Origin: Bacteroidales bacterium UBA1769
GTDB lineage: Bacteria > Bacteroidota > Bacteroidia > Bacteroidales > UBA932
NCBI GenBank assembly: GCA_002314725.1
Contig: DCGV01000128.1
Coordinates: 1-6,659, forward strand
DNA: 6,659 bases
Direction: 5' to 3'
Made by a program: the position numbers and the translations under genes. Below, one piece after another: positions 5,619-6,659 of this stretch (its first letter is position 1; every line of letters starts with the position of its first letter). The notes beneath the pieces were generated by a model. It had not been told where the DNA came from. It searched no databases and saw only the letters and a program-made list of their open reading frames with translations.

Positions 5619-6659
5619 TGGCTGAATCACCGATTGTAAGTAAAGTGTGGGCGATGTGTCAGGTTCTGAGAGATGATGGTGTTTCATATACTGATTTTGT
5701 TGAGCAGTTAACTTATCTGACATTTCTGAAAATGGCCGAAGAATATACTCAACCGCCATATGAACGGGAAACGGGGATTCCTGAAGGATATACATGGAGT
5801 TCCATGAATACACTTAAAGGTGCAGAATTGGAGGAACAGTATAAATCTATCCTTGAACGCCTTGCGAAGGAAGGCGGTATTTTAGGTAAGATTTTCAACA
5901 AAGCAACTAATAAAATTAATAATGCCGCGATTCTTTACAGGGTAGTACAGATGGTAGATAAGGAAAACTGGGTTTCGATGTCTGCAGATGTAAAGGGCGA
6001 AATATACGAAGGCCTCTTACAGAAAAACGCTGAAGACATCAAGAGTGGCGCCGGTCAGTACTTTACTCCTCGTCCATTGATTGCGGCTATGGTGAAGTGC
6101 ATGCGTCCTGAACCTATGAAAACCATTGCGGATCCTTGTTGTGGAAGCGGTGGCTTTTTCCTAGCATCACAAGCGTTCATTACTGACCCAAGAAACTATT
6201 CATTGAATCGTGAGCAAAAGGCATTTCTTAAAAATGAAACCTTCTATGGTAACGAGATTGTATCCACTACCTTTAAGACAGCACTGATGAACCTTTACCT
6301 TCATAACATTGGTGATTTGTTTGGAAGCATTCCGGTTACACTTGGTGATGCTTTGCTGACGGATCCTGGCTATCGTGTGGATTATGTCCTGACAAATCCG
6401 CCTTTTGGAAAGAAATCGTCTATGACTTTCACCAATGAAGAGGGTGAGCAGGAAGAGGACGAGCTGGTGTATAACCGTCAGGATTTCTGGGTAACAAGCT
6501 CTAATAAACAGCTGAACTTTATGCAGCATATCAATACTATACTGAAGGCTACTGGCAAAGCTGCCGTAGTTCTTCCTGATAATGTGCTGTTCGAGGGTGG
6601 CGCAGGTGAAACCATCCGTCGAAAACTGTTGGAAACCTGCGACCTGCATACAATCCTTG
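5618..6659 (+). CDS. hsdM: Type I adenine-specific DNA methyltransferase (M) subunit, 3' end outside window
   Basis: The first 347 codons of the methylase that makes N6-methyladenine in the HsdS-chosen site, and forms the core of the restriction complex. The N-terminal helical domain (residues about 5-140) resembles HsdM_N. The catalytic domain follows: GQYFTPR (146-152), S-adenosylmethionine-binding motif I DPCCGSGGF (172-180), YGNEI (210-214), and catalytic NPPF (260-263), then VVLPDNVLFEGGAGE (317-331). The frame is still open at the last base; full-length HsdM proteins are usually around 480-520 residues, so roughly the last third is missing because of the window edge, not damage. GGGAGG (5604-5609) eight bases before ATG supports the start. 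Motif I has Cys where many relatives have Ala (DPACGTGGF). HsdM with HsdS alone would protect host DNA. Confidence 0.97.
   Translation, partial: MAESPIVSKVWAMCQVLRDDGVSYTDFVEQLTYLTFLKMAEEYTQPPYERETGIPEGYTWSSMNTLKGAELEEQYKSILERLAKEGGILGKIFNKATNKINNAAILYRVVQMVDKENWVSMSADVKGEIYEGLLQKNAEDIKSGAGQYFTPRPLIAAMVKCMRPEPMKTIADPCCGSGGFFLASQAFITDPRNYSLNREQKAFLKNETFYGNEIVSTTFKTALMNLYLHNIGDLFGSIPVTLGDALLTDPGYRVDYVLTNPPFGKKSSMTFTNEEGEQEEDELVYNRQDFWVTSSNKQLNFMQHINTILKATGKAAVVLPDNVLFEGGAGETIRRKLLETCDLHTIL

Noticed and set aside
6200..6649. Open frame of 149 codons on the minus strand
   Set aside because: It is antisense to the catalytic domain of hsdM, including NPPF, and has no recognisable protein features.
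5618..6659. Truncated or broken hsdM
   Set aside because: The frame is open to the last base with all motifs in order; the missing end is simply beyond the window.

Overview
The window looks like chromosomal or island DNA of a low-to-moderate GC Gram-positive bacterium, most likely a Clostridia/Lachnospiraceae-type Firmicute. This rests on strong AGGAG/GGGGG/GGGAGG ribosome binding sites 6-8 nt before ATG starts, a textbook SigA-type promoter with an extended -10, tightly packed co-directional genes, and the look of the proteins. The taxon is an inference; no marker gene is present.

Layout, all genes on the + strand. Positions 1-237 are non-coding and unusually rich in dyad symmetry: five compact palindromes with centres about 40-41 bp apart, three of them enclosed by an 11-bp perfect inverted repeat (45-55/173-183). 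One palindrome (110-133) could serve as a terminator. A strong promoter (238-266) drives a compact operon: a 74-aa XRE/Cro-type regulator (324-548); an unusual protein that fuses a DUF4357-like domain to a spore-photoproduct-lyase-like radical SAM domain (541-1724, with a reading-frame break at an A6 tract around 1506-1512); hsdR (1730-4480, 916 aa); hsdS (4497-5618, 373 aa); and hsdM (from 5618, cut by the window end after 347 codons).

Working together: HsdR, HsdS and HsdM make a Type I restriction-modification enzyme of the EcoEI-like (type IB-like) kind. HsdS recognises a bipartite site, HsdM methylates adenine, and HsdR translocates and cuts unmodified DNA. The XRE protein probably controls the operon. 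The order R-S-M, with the nuclease gene ahead of the methylase, is uncommon. The radical SAM gene is the most interesting part: it overlaps the regulator and ends 5 nt before hsdR, so it appears to be an integral operon member and may add a DNA-modifying, DNA-repair or regulatory function to the defence system. Its frame break coincides with a canonical -1 slippery heptamer (A AAA AAT), so it may be a mutation, an assembly error, or programmed frameshifting.
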